This document shows positions 1 through 11,186 of a stretch of DNA of 64,000 bases, one piece after another. A program made the position numbers and the translations under genes. Within the stretch, counting starts at the first letter, position 1. Each line of letters begins with the position of its first letter. The DNA comes from Siphonodentalium dalli (Eukaryota; Mollusca; Scaphopoda; Gadilida; Siphonodentaliidae). The stretch covers positions 93,567,343 through 93,631,342 of the forward strand of contig CP136065.1 of assembly GCA_032622095.1 (NCBI GenBank). Direction: 5' to 3'. The notes under the pieces are model-generated. The model worked only from the letters and a program-made list of their open reading frames with translations. It was not told where the DNA came from and ran no database searches.

Positions 1-90
1 AGAATGAGGTCCCCAGAGGGTGAATTTTGTGATGCTAGCCAGTCGTGCAGGATATCTTCACTAAATTCACCCTCTGGGGACCCCATTCTG
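1..90. repeat. Hairpin element, family A (right-hand hairpin)
   Basis: The two arms read AGAATGAGGTCCCCAGAGGG and the reverse complement near 65-90, with a short loop. The same arms recur at 15372-15462, 15675-15765, 16078-16168 and 16293-16382. The flank CAAATGACAG after base 90 matches the outer right flank of the double-hairpin element at 15.4-15.8 kb, so this is probably the right half of such an element, cut by the window edge. Confidence 0.85.
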
Positions 91-260
91 CAAATGACAG
101 GCACACTATTAAATTTCAAGGCTAATGTATATTTACTATCAATATGGCTCTCAGAGGAATGTTCATTGGCTTTGTTTGGGTTTTGAAATTGCTCTCAGCT
201 ATTGCTAAAACATTGGATTATTAAAAAACTTGATACAGAGAAATTGTTTTTCCATTACAG

Positions 261-300
261 TATGATGGGCGGAGCTTGTTTGGTGAACTTCACATTCTAT
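261..300 (+). CDS. Exon 1 seen in window (PH-like gene)
   Basis: Acceptor TTTTTCCATTACAG ends at 260 and donor GTAAGA starts at 301. Forty bases encode YDGRSLFGELHIL plus one base left over (phase 1), which is completed by CT at the distal acceptor of the next exon to give Ser. A second frame of this exon is also open, but it does not join the next exon when the distal acceptor is used. Confidence 0.7.
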
Positions 301-3300
301 GTAAGAACACATCGTTACTGCGAGGTAGAGGGCACTACTCATTCAGCAAATACTACTTCCATTTCAAGCAATCTGTTCTGTCATATCATAAAGACTCTAA
401 GGTATGTGGACTTTACCCTTTCTATACTAAATGGATTCTCCCATCATGTTATAAACATGTACATCGGAACAGTCTATTGTGAGGGATGTTCAGGAAATAA
501 AACCAGCTGTAATAGAAGTGACAAAGTATTGCTATTCTTTGAAGGGAAATGTTCAGATAATAACTTTAACAAATGACCAGTTGTTTGTTGAACTTATTAT
601 TTGAACATTATTTAAGGGACCTATTTGTCAATGAGTATTTAGTATAGAAAGGGTCAAAACAGATATAGAAAGAATTTTTATTTTTCACAAAAACTTTTGA
701 CAACTATATGTGCTGTGTGATATCAGATAACTTTTAGTGCATGATGAGTATTTAACATCCCAATTTTCAGAAAGTTACATTAAAGGCACGGGCGGCGTTC
801 GTTGCAGAAATATTTATATTTGTTCAATTCGCCATCAACAGAAGGAACACCAAAATATATACAGTCCACTCATATGCCAAACAATTAGCGTGTAAATAGT
901 ATATTGTCGTCAAGACGTACGATGGTGTACGTAAACAAGAGACTGCTCGTGTTACAGAAGTTTGCTTCTGTTACATAACACAGCACAATTCTATTGGTTA
1001 ATAATCACACAAAAATGATATAAACGCTCTTTATTATTTCCATATCAGGAAAACAGTAACAAATAACGCTCTTTATGTTTACCATATCTGGATCTAAACA
1101 AAAGCCAGGAAACATAACGTTTTTTGCTTTTGTTTACATAACAAAGGGGAAAAAATTGACAATAACATACTGTTTATGCCATTTTCTGTTTGGCATAAGA
1201 ACAAAGTCTGTCTATATCTTACTATTCCTTCTGTTTATGGCGGTTTTTGACGGAGGTGAATATTTTAACAGCATACCCACCGCCAACACCGCCCGTATCT
1301 TTAAGAGGGTATAGGTTGGGCTGATTTGGATCACAATGAGTATTGTACACTGTTGGGATTCTATTCTCAATGAAATCAGAATCAGTTTATTGCAAAAGCT
1401 ATGATTTAACACAGAACATGCAAAATGTATATACATATATGTACAATAATAGAAAACGATAGTGGCTATAATCTTATACTCAATGTACCCATGCCACATA
1501 ATACCATAAAATCTTTATATATCTCAACCCATCTGGTGAAGGCACGCCCATTCCCATTTTGTCACCCACATCAAATAATGCAGGGGAACAGCAGTTATAT
1601 GTACCCCCGGTCTCAACAAATGGGATGTGTTTTGAAATGGTGAGTTTTTGCCCAGGCGGGGTGGGGTCTTTAGTGTCTCAAATTTTGGGCAATTCCTTAA
1701 AGGCACACTTCATATAGTGACAATCTCCGCAATATACTAATATTTTCAATGGATAGAAGTCTATAACACTTTTCTTCGCTGGGATATTTCCAGTAATTGT
1801 CCGGGATATATTTGATTCGGATATCATTAAGGTATGAACACATAATTACAAAGTGGTACTCGTCTGCTATGCCGTCATTCCATGTCATTAGTTTCCAAGG
1901 TTGTCTTGATTTCATAAGTAAGAGGGTAGGCCTGGGCAGAGTAGGTGACCACCTCTACTATATCTGGGATAGTGAACATGGATGGTTGAATGGATACTCT
2001 CATTTCCCACATTGTTATTTAAAAAATAAAAATTCCAAGTTGTTAAGGGAAATAATGTAAAATATGACAACTAGTTTGATTATTTTTATGCAGCTTATTT
2101 AATAATTGAAGCACAGTTAGTGAATCTGGCTGCTGTGATCTGTACATGATGTGTCAATGTATCTGGGATATTGCCCCAAGATAAAATCATATGCATTACT
2201 GAGAAAAAATTTCATACAATTGAATATAAACATGTGTGTTTAACCCTTTCATGACTGGAACGTTCTGAAATATTGCGAAAAGCCTGTGCCAATGCATTCT
2301 CTTATATATGCGAGTCTCCCATAGGGAGCCTCCCATATATTAGAGAATACATTGGCCTAACAGTATTTACCTTGACCTTGTAAGCCAGTGCATTCTCTTA
2401 TATCAGCGAGGCTCCCTATGGGAGGCTCGCATTTATAAGAGAATGCACTAGCACAGGGTCTTTAATGCTGCACAAGTACAGCTCCCGTCTTGAAAGGGTT
2501 AAGTTTTTCGTCATGTGACCTATCTAGTACCATCTCACAAATTGGATATATGTGAAATATTTCTATTCCAGTCATCATCAGCTGTGGAGAGCTGGAATAT
2601 AGAGAATATAATCTTATATAGAGGAGCTGATCCAAAGTTAAATCCTCCAACCAGGTAACTAGATAATAGAGCAGATTGATTAACCCTTTTATGACGTGAG
2701 CTGCACTGGTGCTGCATTAAAGACCCTGTGTCAGTGCATTTTCTTATATATGCGAGTCTCCCATAGGGAGCTTCGCATATATAAGAGAATGCACTGGCTT
2801 ACAAGATCAAGGTAAATATTGTTAGGCCAGTATTTTCTCTTATATATGCATGGCACCCATGGGCCCTATAGGGTTTTCGCAAAGAATTCGTGGAAGCTCC
2901 AGTCATGAAAGGGTTAACATTCTTTGGTGGGACGTTTGTTGAACTTATTATCTGATAATTTCTTAAGGCAACTACTCATCAATGAGTATTCAGTAAAGAA
3001 ATTGTTAGAGAGTACCACCATCCTTTGTTGGTATAGTATAAGCTCACCAAAATTCACTCTCTCTCTCTAGAATAACAAACTTTAATTATGACTAGCAACA
3101 GTAATTTGCAATTTAATTTTGGCTTCAACGCAAAAAATCAGGATATGAATATTTGACAATAATCTGATGTATACATCAATAAACACAGCTAAAACAAGTC
3201 ACTTTATGATAGTTTATTTCTATTAACCCTTTACCCAACATAACGGCCCTGTGCCAATGCATTCTCTTATATATGCGAGTCGACCATAGGTCGCCTCGCA

Positions 3301-6300
3301 TATATAAGAGAATGCATTGGCTTAACACATTAAAAATTATAAAATTGTTAAAGAATGTAAGAAAAAATGGTAAAAAGTGTTAAAAAAAGATTTTTTTTTA
3401 GGCCAATGCATTCTCTTATATATGCGAGGCGACCTATGGTCGACTCGCATATATAAGAGAATGCATTGGCACAGGGCTAACTGTAACCATCACAATGTGG
3501 TCAATGAGTCGGTTCCAATGATATCCATATTTGTATGGTTTTATTGAGACAGACCCAAGATATTTTAGGCTGTTGAAGCTTTATTTGGCCGGTTTTGGCC
3601 GGTTTGTTGGGTAAAGGGTTAACAAAATGTTTTCTGGCATTGTTACGTTTAATGCGATTTGTTTTTTCTTCATTTTTTTATTCTCTGTTTGTCTTATCCT
3701 GTACTTGTATAGTTATTGTGCAATAAACTATATCTATGTCATGCCAATTAGATTCACAATGTTTTGGCAATAAAATCTTAACATACCCATTTCTATTGAT
3801 CGATGAGTATTTTCTTATAGGTGCACCATTGTGTGACCCAAATTGAAAATTAACTTGACTGCCCAAATTCCATGCACATTGGAAAACCGTTCCATGAGTC
3901 GAAATAGGCTCGCTCAGTCCATGATCTATCACCTTAACTTTTCATTGGACACAGGAAATCAGAGGTTTGTCTTTGTGTTATAAGAATAGCCACTAATAAT
4001 ATGCTATCAATTAACATTCTAGTAACAGAAATCAGGCCCCATGCTTGGGGTTGAAAACAGGGAGAAGTGACTTCTCTCTCTGGAGATTTTAGGGAGACTT
4101 CAGCCCAAAATAGGGAGAAGTGGGGGAGACTTAAGAAAAACATAAACACTTATTAATTTTCAAATATCGTTTTATTTATAACATCATTAAAAAGATAAAA
4201 TAACAAGATAAAACATGTTTAGCAAGAATAAAATACAGCACAAGTATAGTTTAGATAGATAAAAACCGGACATTGTATTTCTTCAAATTTTTTGGAAATG
4301 TATTGTGTAAATATCATTTAAGCAAGACAATGAGCAAGTTACAGTAGCAGTTAAATTTTTAACTTAAATGGAAATGTATTGTAATACAATTTTGTAGGAT
4401 TCTATCATTCTAGTATTATTTCCTGGAATGGAAGATATGTTTGTTACAGTTTGTACATTCTGAACAAGATGAATATAAGTTTAATTTGGTCACTGCTTTA
4501 ATGTGGGTGTCTGCTAAAATAAACAATAAGCAATAAAAATTTATATAAAAAAAAAAAAAAAAAAAAAATAAGGTCTAATCAAGGAGTAGTGAAAGCTTTG
4601 AGTTTCATATCTAAAGCTTTTAGTAATTAATCCCAATGGCCATGGTTAAAGCAATAAACGTGACAAGTTGGAAGCACCTATTATGCGTTTTCTGGGCGCG
4701 GCCATTTATTTACGGAAGCGGTCTCTCCAAAAAGTGTGACGCGCTGCCGAAACGAACTTCCGAAGCGCCTGGTACATATGCTGATAATGTCGTAATTATT
4801 TTATATCTGAATAGCGGGACGGAGGTCTTGTACTAATTTATAAACTCATGGAACTCGAATGGTCTAATTATTTCTGATGCTAGCGATAATGACTTTCGAT
4901 GGTTAGATATATAATCCCCTGATAATCCCGGCAAATATAGGCGACTTCAAACAAATTGGGCCGTGATTGAGTGTGAACAGCTTCTTTGATCAGAAAGTTG
5001 ATCAAAAAGGGATATTTTAGAGAAATGTTTCTCCCAATGGTTCAGAGAGATAGGACAACAACATTATGACAGTAATATTTTAATAATTTTTTTTGCAAAA
5101 CAAGTCAAATTTCCGCCAGTAAATCTCAATTTGGTCAAATTTGGAAGGCCACTTCGTTTTTGCCTCATGGACATCCGAGGGCAAAGTACCCGACTCGAAG
5201 GCGAGAACTTCGCCCCAGTCGCCTCCTAGCTTTGGGCCTGACAGAAATGGACTGTACTTAGAATGCAAAGAAAATTGGCTAAATAATAGTTTGTTATTTC
5301 AGGTGGTGCTTCACATTTATAATCAGGGGCGAGAGTCCTAACGTTAAGTAAGTTACCTTGTTCATCTTAACACTTCTTCTTTTGTATCTACCCAGTTCAC
5401 ACATATCATTCAAAAGCAGGGTTCGTACACGTACCCTGGAAACTTGAAAATACTAGAAAATGAACATTCTGCAAATGACAGACATACTCTTTCAAGGACT
5501 GGGCCAGCACATCACCACATGTCTGGTATGTCCGAATCTGTGGCTAAATTGTGTGAGAGTCCTATGTTTATGTACAATAAAACGAGAGTGGATGGGGATG
5601 TATACTTATTAATGCATTCAGGCAAACATTTTCCATTTCTATTACATGTATTTGTTATATTTTCATCAACGCTTTACATCGAAATATAAATCATATCGCC
5701 ACTCCGAGAATACCGAATGTGTTATTCCACTCTCAAGATGTTATCCTTCTCTCAACACTATGTCACGTCGTCATATTTTTCCATCATTTGGTATCATTGT
5801 GTGTTATTTTAACAGAAATGGCTGTTGATGCTATTGCTTTTATAACGTGTTAGGTCTAACAGTGTATTTAATGTGGTCTGGGTCGTAACAAAGTGGTGTA
5901 GAAATATTATAAACACAACAGTTAACTGTTCTAAGTAGCGTACAATTTTTCTCCTCTCGTGAGATGCAAAGATTATTTTCACCCATCTAGCACCTCGTAA
6001 AAATAATCCTCCACATCTCACTCAAGGAGAAAATCCATATGCTACTCAGAACAGTTAACTATTGTCTGTTTATCATCCTATATTTTTATCCTCGGAATGT
6101 GACAAAAGCAAACAATTGTTATGTTTAATACGAGGATTGAAGATTATGAGTCGCATGAAGATAACAATACTATGTAATTCACATGCATTGCTTAACCTCT
6201 TCGCTGCTAAATGACGTTATGACGTCGTGTGCTGGGCTGTTGACGTTATTGCCATTTTCCAATGGGAAACTATAACGGGAATACCACAAGAACTATAAAA

Positions 6301-9042
6301 CTGACTCGGTTGAAAGGCTATTATCGTTCACAATCGTGGAACATCATACACTGTTAGAAACTTGGAGATACAGTTATTCCGATGCACCAATCTCTGAGTT
6401 CCAGTTATGTATAATGGCCTACAGCTAGTGACCATATAGCACACAGCGTGCACTTTTACGTCCGTAATAGTTACGGACGTCATAGCAGTGAAGAGGTTAA
6501 CATCTGGATAGTTCTGATTGTGTTTGTTAAAATCATAAAAATTAAGAGCAACTTGATGATCTGATGTGTTGTTTCCATGGTAACTTGGAGTTTGATTTTC
6601 TTCATCTTCGGCAATATTATTTTTCATCTCTTTCTTTGCAGAAACAACCCTGCATTTGGTCGTGTGGTCTGCTGCAATTCAGAAGATGAGATGTACAGGT
6701 GGCTTGCAGGAATGCTTGCTGTCCAAGTGAGTTCAAGCCTGATTATAATTTTCCAAATGTCTGCAAAATGGTAGTTGATAGATTCCATGTTATTTATTTC
6801 ATCAAAAATCGCCCAATCAAGTATGACCATCATATTGTTTACTGCGATTACAGTTGATATGCTTCACATTTATAACAAATATTTGAACACAGTTACCAAT
6901 TACAGTAATGAATTGGAAATCTGAACTGGGAAACGGGTCTATTCTATCTCAATTAATTGCATGCGTGCTTGTATGAAAACGTAACACAATTATTTCTTAG
7001 GGATTAAAACTTTCCATGAGAGATAGAACACGAATAGATAGGTTGCACTCCGGGGTTCCGGAACCATGTACACAGGCCTATTAAGCGTTAAATTGACTTT
7101 GTGTGACCTACATGCATTTTAATATTACTGTCTAGCTGTCAAATGTACACTCTGTTTGTGGGTTTTTCCCCCAGAAATTCTCAAAGACTGAGACATAGAT
7201 TATATTAAAGTGATATGAAACACCCCCGGTATGGTGATCAAATATAAATTGAGAATAATCTTGTTCAAAGTAGTAATTTTTTTAATTATTATATCCAAAT
7301 AGACAACACACACAGTTAATCTTATATATTAGTTAAATACAGTGACTCACGATGGCAAAATTGTTTTCTTTAGTTTATCGCCAATAGATGCGTCCCAAAT
7401 CAAGTAGTAAATATTTACAATTTAGCACTGTTCAAACGATGTTTTCTATGGAGTTGGATGGTCGATTTGCTTCAAATTTTCGGCGATGTTAGTAGAATGT
7501 TACATTCCTCCAGTTGGCATGGCACCCGATTACTAACTTATCAGTTTCACGCACCCGAACAAGTACATAATATGTCTTTAATAACATAACTCAATTTCAT
7601 GATAGTCCCTGTATGTCAATAATCAGACCTGTTTGCTATTATACCTCAAAAATAATTATGATGGGTTATGTCTAATCGGCACATGATTTACTTTTCATAC
7701 TATTTTGTTTTCAGCATCAAGGGTTGTTTAAACTCTGAAGATCCTTCTCAGTTCTTTAAGCAAGGTAAGTTGTCATTAGTTACTGCTGGGGATACCATGC
7801 AAACAAAACACTCACCATAACTTCAGAATTTCGGTGTAATGTTGGAAAGAACTCATAGGATCATTGTGTTGTTTCAACCTTCCACATGTGCATAAGCAAT
7901 CATTTCAAAAGACTCCCAAATCAGGTTTGATAATGTAATTCAAATTTTAATTCTAATTGAATAACTTTATTTCTATGAATTGATGCAACGCCTTGTGGAA
8001 AAGTTACCTTAATTACTTGAGAAAAAGTAAATCATTGCAATGATTTAGCACTGCACATTATCATTGCCGCATCCCTGCTTGTTGGTCCATCATATTTACA
8101 TTTTATACACAATGATAATTTGGATACATTGTAGTGGTAGCCCATTGCTTGTATTGAATGAACAAATAAAAGATATTTACCTATAGTCAATCACATCTCT
8201 TCCCTGAATTTTTCGTATAGATTTGGGGGTGTAAAATAATAGTGAACGAAGTGAACTTCTAAGGTAAGTTGTCTGCATACGAAAAAAGTCAGATTTCTCT
8301 ATATAACTATACAGCAAAGCTAGAGGTCATTCCCATTTTGAATATAATTAACCTATAAAATTGGAATATTCAATTCTCTTTGCGAATCCCACCATTTTGT
8401 ATTGATTAATTCCACCTTGAAGTTAGTGTAATTGATAAAAATGCCCAAGATCGAAAATAAATAAAAAAATTTCCACAAATATTAGTCATACTCCTTTATA
8501 TATAGGAAAATCATGCTCCACAAGCTCAAGATATTAAATTACGAATGTAAATAAACTAAAACACTGGAGTTTTTCAAAAAGTGAAATTACATTACTATCA
8601 TTTCACACCAGGTTCTATTGATGACCAATTTTCAAAGTAAAAAGAACACCTGTTTGATAATATTCACTTCGTTCACTACTAGGTAGCACCTATTATCATA
8701 TTAATTATGAGTCGGTGAATCCAGAAAACTGGAGCTTCTCTTGCTAAGAAATAAATTTTTCTATGAATCCAGACAGTTAATATATGAATATTTTTAGAAA
8801 ATTACTACATTTATGTTGAAAATTTATCATTTAAAATACTTATATGTGAAATATTTGTGATGCCAGATGTTTGTCATGTTTTTGTTTGGGAACAGCAGTT
8901 ATAATGTGCCTTCAAAACGAGTTTCCTAGAAATTTTGTTGTTGTAGAAAGTGGTACCATCTTTAATGCTCCCCTTCATTTTAATTGTAGATGCAAGAGTT
9001 ACATATGAGAAGCCACCAGATGTAACTACAAACAATTTCTAA
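261..9042 (+). CDS. 3' part of a spliced gene: end of a PH-like domain plus C-terminal tail
   Basis: Six short exons (261-300, 2582-2654, 5303-5347, 6642-6726, 7722-7764, 8990-9042) join in a single reading frame; the 5' end of the gene lies before the window. Every intron starts GT and ends AG with a pyrimidine-rich acceptor, and phases match at all five junctions. The peptide begins YDGRSLFGELHIL, continues with VESWNIENIILYRGADPK, then WCFTFIIRGESPNV, then SEDEMYRWLAGMLAVQ, and ends EKPPDVTTNNF before TAA. The Trp in MYRWLAGML, after several beta-strand-like segments, is the pattern of the C-terminal helix of a pleckstrin-homology domain, a phosphoinositide- or protein-binding module of signalling and cytoskeletal proteins. 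I do not recognise the protein family. Introns carry several TTAA elements and hairpins. A possible polyadenylation signal (AATAAA) lies near 9510. Exon structure is well supported; the domain call is inference. Confidence 0.85.
413..656. mobile_element. TTAA-type element, family C, copy 1
   Basis: Ends read ACCCTTTCTATACTAAATGG and, inverted, ATTTAGTATAGAAAGGGT. Interior motifs AGGGATGTTCAGGAAATA and TGTTTGTTGAACTTATTA recur in the copies at 9817-10050 and 56515-56739. The flanking TTAA sites are decayed here (TTTA, TCAA). CCCT-starting ends next to TTAA are the hallmark of piggyBac-class insertions, so a non-autonomous piggyBac-like element is inferred. It lies in intron 1 of the PH-like gene. 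Confidence 0.75.
2240..2502 (-). mobile_element. TTAA-type element, family B, copy 1
   Basis: Starts TTAACCCTTTCATGACTGG and ends CTTGAAAGGGTTAA, with intact TTAA at both ends. The interior holds two internal hairpins with arms GCATTCTCTTATATATGCGAG. It is inverted relative to the copy at 2680-2917 on the other side of exon 2. Confidence 0.88.
2582..2654 (+). CDS. Exon 2 (PH-like gene), tandem acceptor
   Basis: Encodes VESWNIENIILYRGADPK followed by LNPPT, then AG left over. The donor is ACCAG|GTAACT. Two AGs are available: one ends at 2571 after TTTCTATTCC, the other at 2581 within TCATCATCAG. Only the second keeps the frame of exon 1 (T + CT = Ser); the first gives a stop codon within the exon after joining. 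The exon sits between two inverted copies of a TTAA element (2240-2502 and 2680-2917). Confidence 0.8.
2680..2917 (+). mobile_element. TTAA-type element, family B, copy 2
   Basis: Starts TTAACCCTTTTATGACG and ends CATGAAAGGGTTAA. The interior contains the arms TCTTATATATGCGAG and the spacer ACAAGATCAAGGTAAATATT shared with copies at 10.5 and 44.7 kb. It begins only 25 bases after the 3' end of exon 2. Confidence 0.88.
2918..3006. repeat. Fragment of family C element
   Basis: GTTTGTTGAACTTATTATCT and ATGAGTATTCAGTAAAGAAA match the right half of family C. It directly abuts the family B copy and has no left end. Confidence 0.6.
3223..3622 (+). mobile_element. TTAA-type element, family B2 (400 bp), copy 1
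   Basis: Starts TTAACCCTTTACCCAACA and ends TGTTGGGTAAAGGGTTAA, giving perfect 18-base inverted ends with TTAA. Two internal hairpins have arms GCATTCTCTTATATATGCGAG. A nearly equal copy in the opposite orientation lies at 14390-14790. Confidence 0.92.
4142..4568 (+). repeat. Possible retroposed mRNA 3' end with poly(A) tail
   Basis: A pure A tract (about 4547-4568) follows CAATAAAAATTTATAT, so a polyadenylation signal sits about 10 bases before the tail. This is what a retroposed transcript end in an intron looks like. I could not find the matching target-site duplication, and the upstream limit is a guess. An alternative is a simple A-rich microsatellite or an intronic polyadenylation site. 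Confidence 0.35.
5303..5347 (+). CDS. Exon 3 (PH-like gene)
   Basis: Acceptor TTTGTTATTTCAG ends at 5302 and donor AA|GTAAGT starts at 5348. One base completes an Arg codon from exon 2; the exon encodes WCFTFIIRGESPNV and leaves AA, completed as Lys by the first base of exon 4. The two other frames contain stops. Confidence 0.85.
5915..6065. repeat. Foldback (inverted repeat) in intron 3
   Basis: Left arm ACAACAGTTAACTGTTCT, with AGTAGC, TTTTCTCCT and GTGAGATG following, pairs with the mirrored blocks CATCTCAC, AGGAGAAAA, GCTACT and AGAACAGTTAACTATTGT. The arms are about 65 bases with small gaps. Confidence 0.75.
6192..6500. mobile_element. TTAA-type element, family D
   Basis: Starts TTAACCTCTTCGCTGC and ends GCAGTGAAGAGGTTAA, with intact TTAA on both sides. 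The subterminal ATGACGTTATGACGTC is echoed by TTACGGACGTCAT at the right. No transposase frame is present, so it is non-autonomous. It ends about 140 bases before exon 4. Confidence 0.85.
6642..6726 (+). CDS. Exon 4 (PH-like gene): C-terminal PH helix
   Basis: Acceptor TCTTTCTTTGCAG ends at 6641 and donor CAA|GTGAGT starts at 6727. Encodes 28 residues including VVCCNSEDEMYRWLAGML. The acidic run followed by an amphipathic helix with one Trp is typical of the last helix of a PH domain. It ends on a complete codon (phase 0). Confidence 0.88.
7722..7764 (+). CDS. Exon 5 (PH-like gene), tandem acceptor
   Basis: Encodes GCLNSEDPSQFFKQ and leaves one G. Donor CAAG|GTAAGT is a near-perfect match to consensus. 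The acceptor that keeps frame is the AG ending at 7721. A stronger-looking acceptor, TTTTGTTTTCAG, ends seven bases earlier at 7714; using it would read HQGLFKL and then TGA, a truncated C-terminus. Confidence 0.8.
8240..8678. mobile_element. Inverted-repeat element with TAGTGAACGAAGTGAA ends
   Basis: Left end TAGTGAACGAAGTGAA is matched by TTCACTTCGTTCACTA at the right. TAGTG ends are usual for hAT elements, but I see no 8-bp duplication in the flanks (AAAATAA versus CTAGGTAG), so the superfamily is unproven. It lies in the last intron of the PH-like gene. Confidence 0.45.
8990..9042 (+). CDS. Terminal coding exon 6 (PH-like gene)
   Basis: Acceptor CTTCATTTTAATTGTAG ends at 8989. G from exon 5 plus AT makes Asp; the exon reads ARVTYEKPPDVTTNNF and stops with TAA at 9040-9042. 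The sequence that follows to about 9.5 kb shows no further coding signal and fits a 3' untranslated region. Confidence 0.82.
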
Positions 9043-9816
9043 ATGAAGGGATTACTGCCACTCAATTTTTACAAGTGACAGTAAAAGAAGTTTTGCTGCC
9101 AAGAAAGAAACCATTTTCTGATTGTTTCAAGGCTATCAAGGGTTGATATGTCTTGACTAGTCCATTTCATGGAGAATTTTTTTCGATTAAAGTCAAGATA
9201 GATGGGGCCATGCTAAGTCAATTTCCTGTTTCTCATGCCAATTTTTTTTATAAAGCATACACGTGCGATTTTATATTATATTTTTTTAATTTCTGGGGCA
9301 CATGCCAATGAAGTATTCTACATCAACATTGGCTAGCTCCAGGTCTAATTTTTAAAAAGTTGTCTATGGCCAATATTTCCCAAATAGATGTCCATAAAAA
9401 CTTTTTACCAATTACCCAATTACAGTAATGTAACTTCTACCCATGTTTATGTGAAAAACACACCTCAATTATTTTGTACCCATTAAAATTTCACCCTGAC
9501 ATTAAACTCAAATAAAAAGGTTGCACACAGGGTGTTGGCACCAATGCATGCATACCTGAGAAACGGGGAAATACTTGCATAGCCTGATATCTCAAAAATG
9601 AATCATCATTCTTCTTGGGCAGAGTTTATTCTAATATCCCTGTTAAAAATTATGTAGCAGCAACATTTTGCCTTTTCACATATCCTCTACATCACCTCAT
9701 ATTTCTTCTGACAGTGTTGTTATTCTGTAGCAATACTTCATAAATCAGAGCTTCCATAACAGTGCAACATACTGCTGATTAACTTTCAATCAATTGACAT
9801 CTCCATCCACTAACAT
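9043..9816 (+). other. Probable 3' UTR and flank, no other feature
   Basis: AT-rich sequence after the stop codon. ACTCAAATAAAAAGG near 9505 contains AATAAA. The block 9400-9550 resembles 6890-7080 (shared CCAATTAC..AGTAATG and AGGTTGCAC), so part of it is an old repeat. No coding pattern seen. Confidence 0.4.
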
Positions 9817-10050
9817 TTAACCCTTTCTATACTAAATGGATTCTCCCATTCACTTATACAAGTATACATTGGAATGGTTTATTATACATTTGGAGGGATG
9901 TTCAGGCAATATAAGCAGACAACAGATAGGAGAAATGATAATACAAGTGTAGAAGGATTCATATTCTTTGGTGGAAAATGTTCAAATAATAATTTGAACA
10001 TGGTCGTTTGTTTAACTCGTCAATGAATATTTAGTATAGAAAGTTGTAAA
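9817..10050. mobile_element. TTAA-type element, family C, copy 2
   Basis: Starts TTAACCCTTTCTATACTAAA; the right end reads ATATTTAGTATAGAAAGTTG with a decayed TTAA. Interior shares TTCTCCCAT and GGAGGGATGTTCAGGCAATA with copy 1. Confidence 0.8.
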
Positions 10051-10470
10051 GGCCTGCTTAATGTTCAAAACCTCAAATAATATAATATATATATTTATAT
10101 CATACATATTATTATTACATGTATGTTCTTGAAAAACACACCATTCCATTGTCTTGGTCCCTGTCATCTTTTGTAAGTGATTCCACACATGTGTGGAATC
10201 GGATGACTTCCATATGATGTATGTGGAATGTAACGACATCATCGTCGCATGACATAAATGACATTTGCCTCAACAATGAAACAGGAACGTTATCATAAAA
10301 ACATCATCATACATAACAAGATCAGGAATTAGTGTGGAATGATTTTTCAGAAAACATCAGTTAGGAGATCTCAGTCAGGTGTGTAATAAACACTGAACCG
10401 CACACATTTTTTACTGGCTTATAGTTTACAAATCGCGGATGGATAACACTCAAGGCATATATATATATAT

Positions 10471-10873
10471 CCCTTTCATGACGGGAGCTGCGCTGGTGCA
10501 GCAATAAAGATCTTGTGCCAGTGTATAGGGAGCCTCACTTATTATATACAAAAGAATGCACTAGCTTAAAAGGTCATTGTAAATATTGTTAGGCCAATGT
10601 ATTCCTTATATATGTGAGTCGCCCATAAGGAGCCTCGCATATATAAGAGAATGCAATTGCTTACAAGGTCAAGGTAAATATTGTTAGGCCAATGTATTCT
10701 CTTATACATGTGAGGCTCCCTATGGGAGACTCGCACATATAGGAAAATGAACTGGCTTACAAGGTCAAGGTAAATATTGTTAGGCCAATGTATTCTCTTA
10801 TATATGCGAGGAAGAATGCATTGGCACAGAGTTTTCGCAAATTTTCAGGAAGCTCCATTCATGGAAGAGTTAA
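10471..10873 (+). mobile_element. TTAA-type element, family B, copy 3 (expanded)
   Basis: Starts CCCTTTCATGACGGGAGCTG directly after a TA microsatellite and ends ATGGAAGAGTTAA. The internal unit TTACAAGGTCAAGGTAAATA plus a GCATTC-type hairpin is present three times, making this copy about 400 bp instead of about 250. Confidence 0.82.
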
Positions 10874-11186
10874 TATAGAAATAGTCTGGGACATAAACAC
10901 TAGGTGGGCCTTTTACACCAAAGCCTGTCTCAATATTATCCTGCTACAAAAGATTTAGAAAATCAAAGGTTCAAGGGACCTCACTTGACCTGAACAGAAC
11001 CTCATGTTTACGCTGAGAATAGGAAACTTCAATTTATTTGCTGCAAAATATATAATTTTTAGAAGCAAAAATAAATTTTAGGATTCACTTACCAATCACC
11101 ACTTTTATTTGCTGCATGGGTAATAATTTTAGTAAAAGAATAGAACATTTGGTAATTATTTTAAAATTTTAGATCCGAGCACATGT

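Noticed and set aside
1582-1641. Exon-like block ending AAATG|GTGAGT
   Set aside because: Poor acceptor; part of it (GGGAACAGCAGTTATA) recurs near 8890 as a repeat, and it is not needed for phase.
6990-7045. Extra exon GGATTAAAACTTTCCATGAG... between exons 4 and 5
   Set aside because: It would fit the phase for the proximal exon 5 acceptor, but its donor is weak and the block resembles a repeat at 9.4-9.5 kb; the distal acceptor explains the phase without it.
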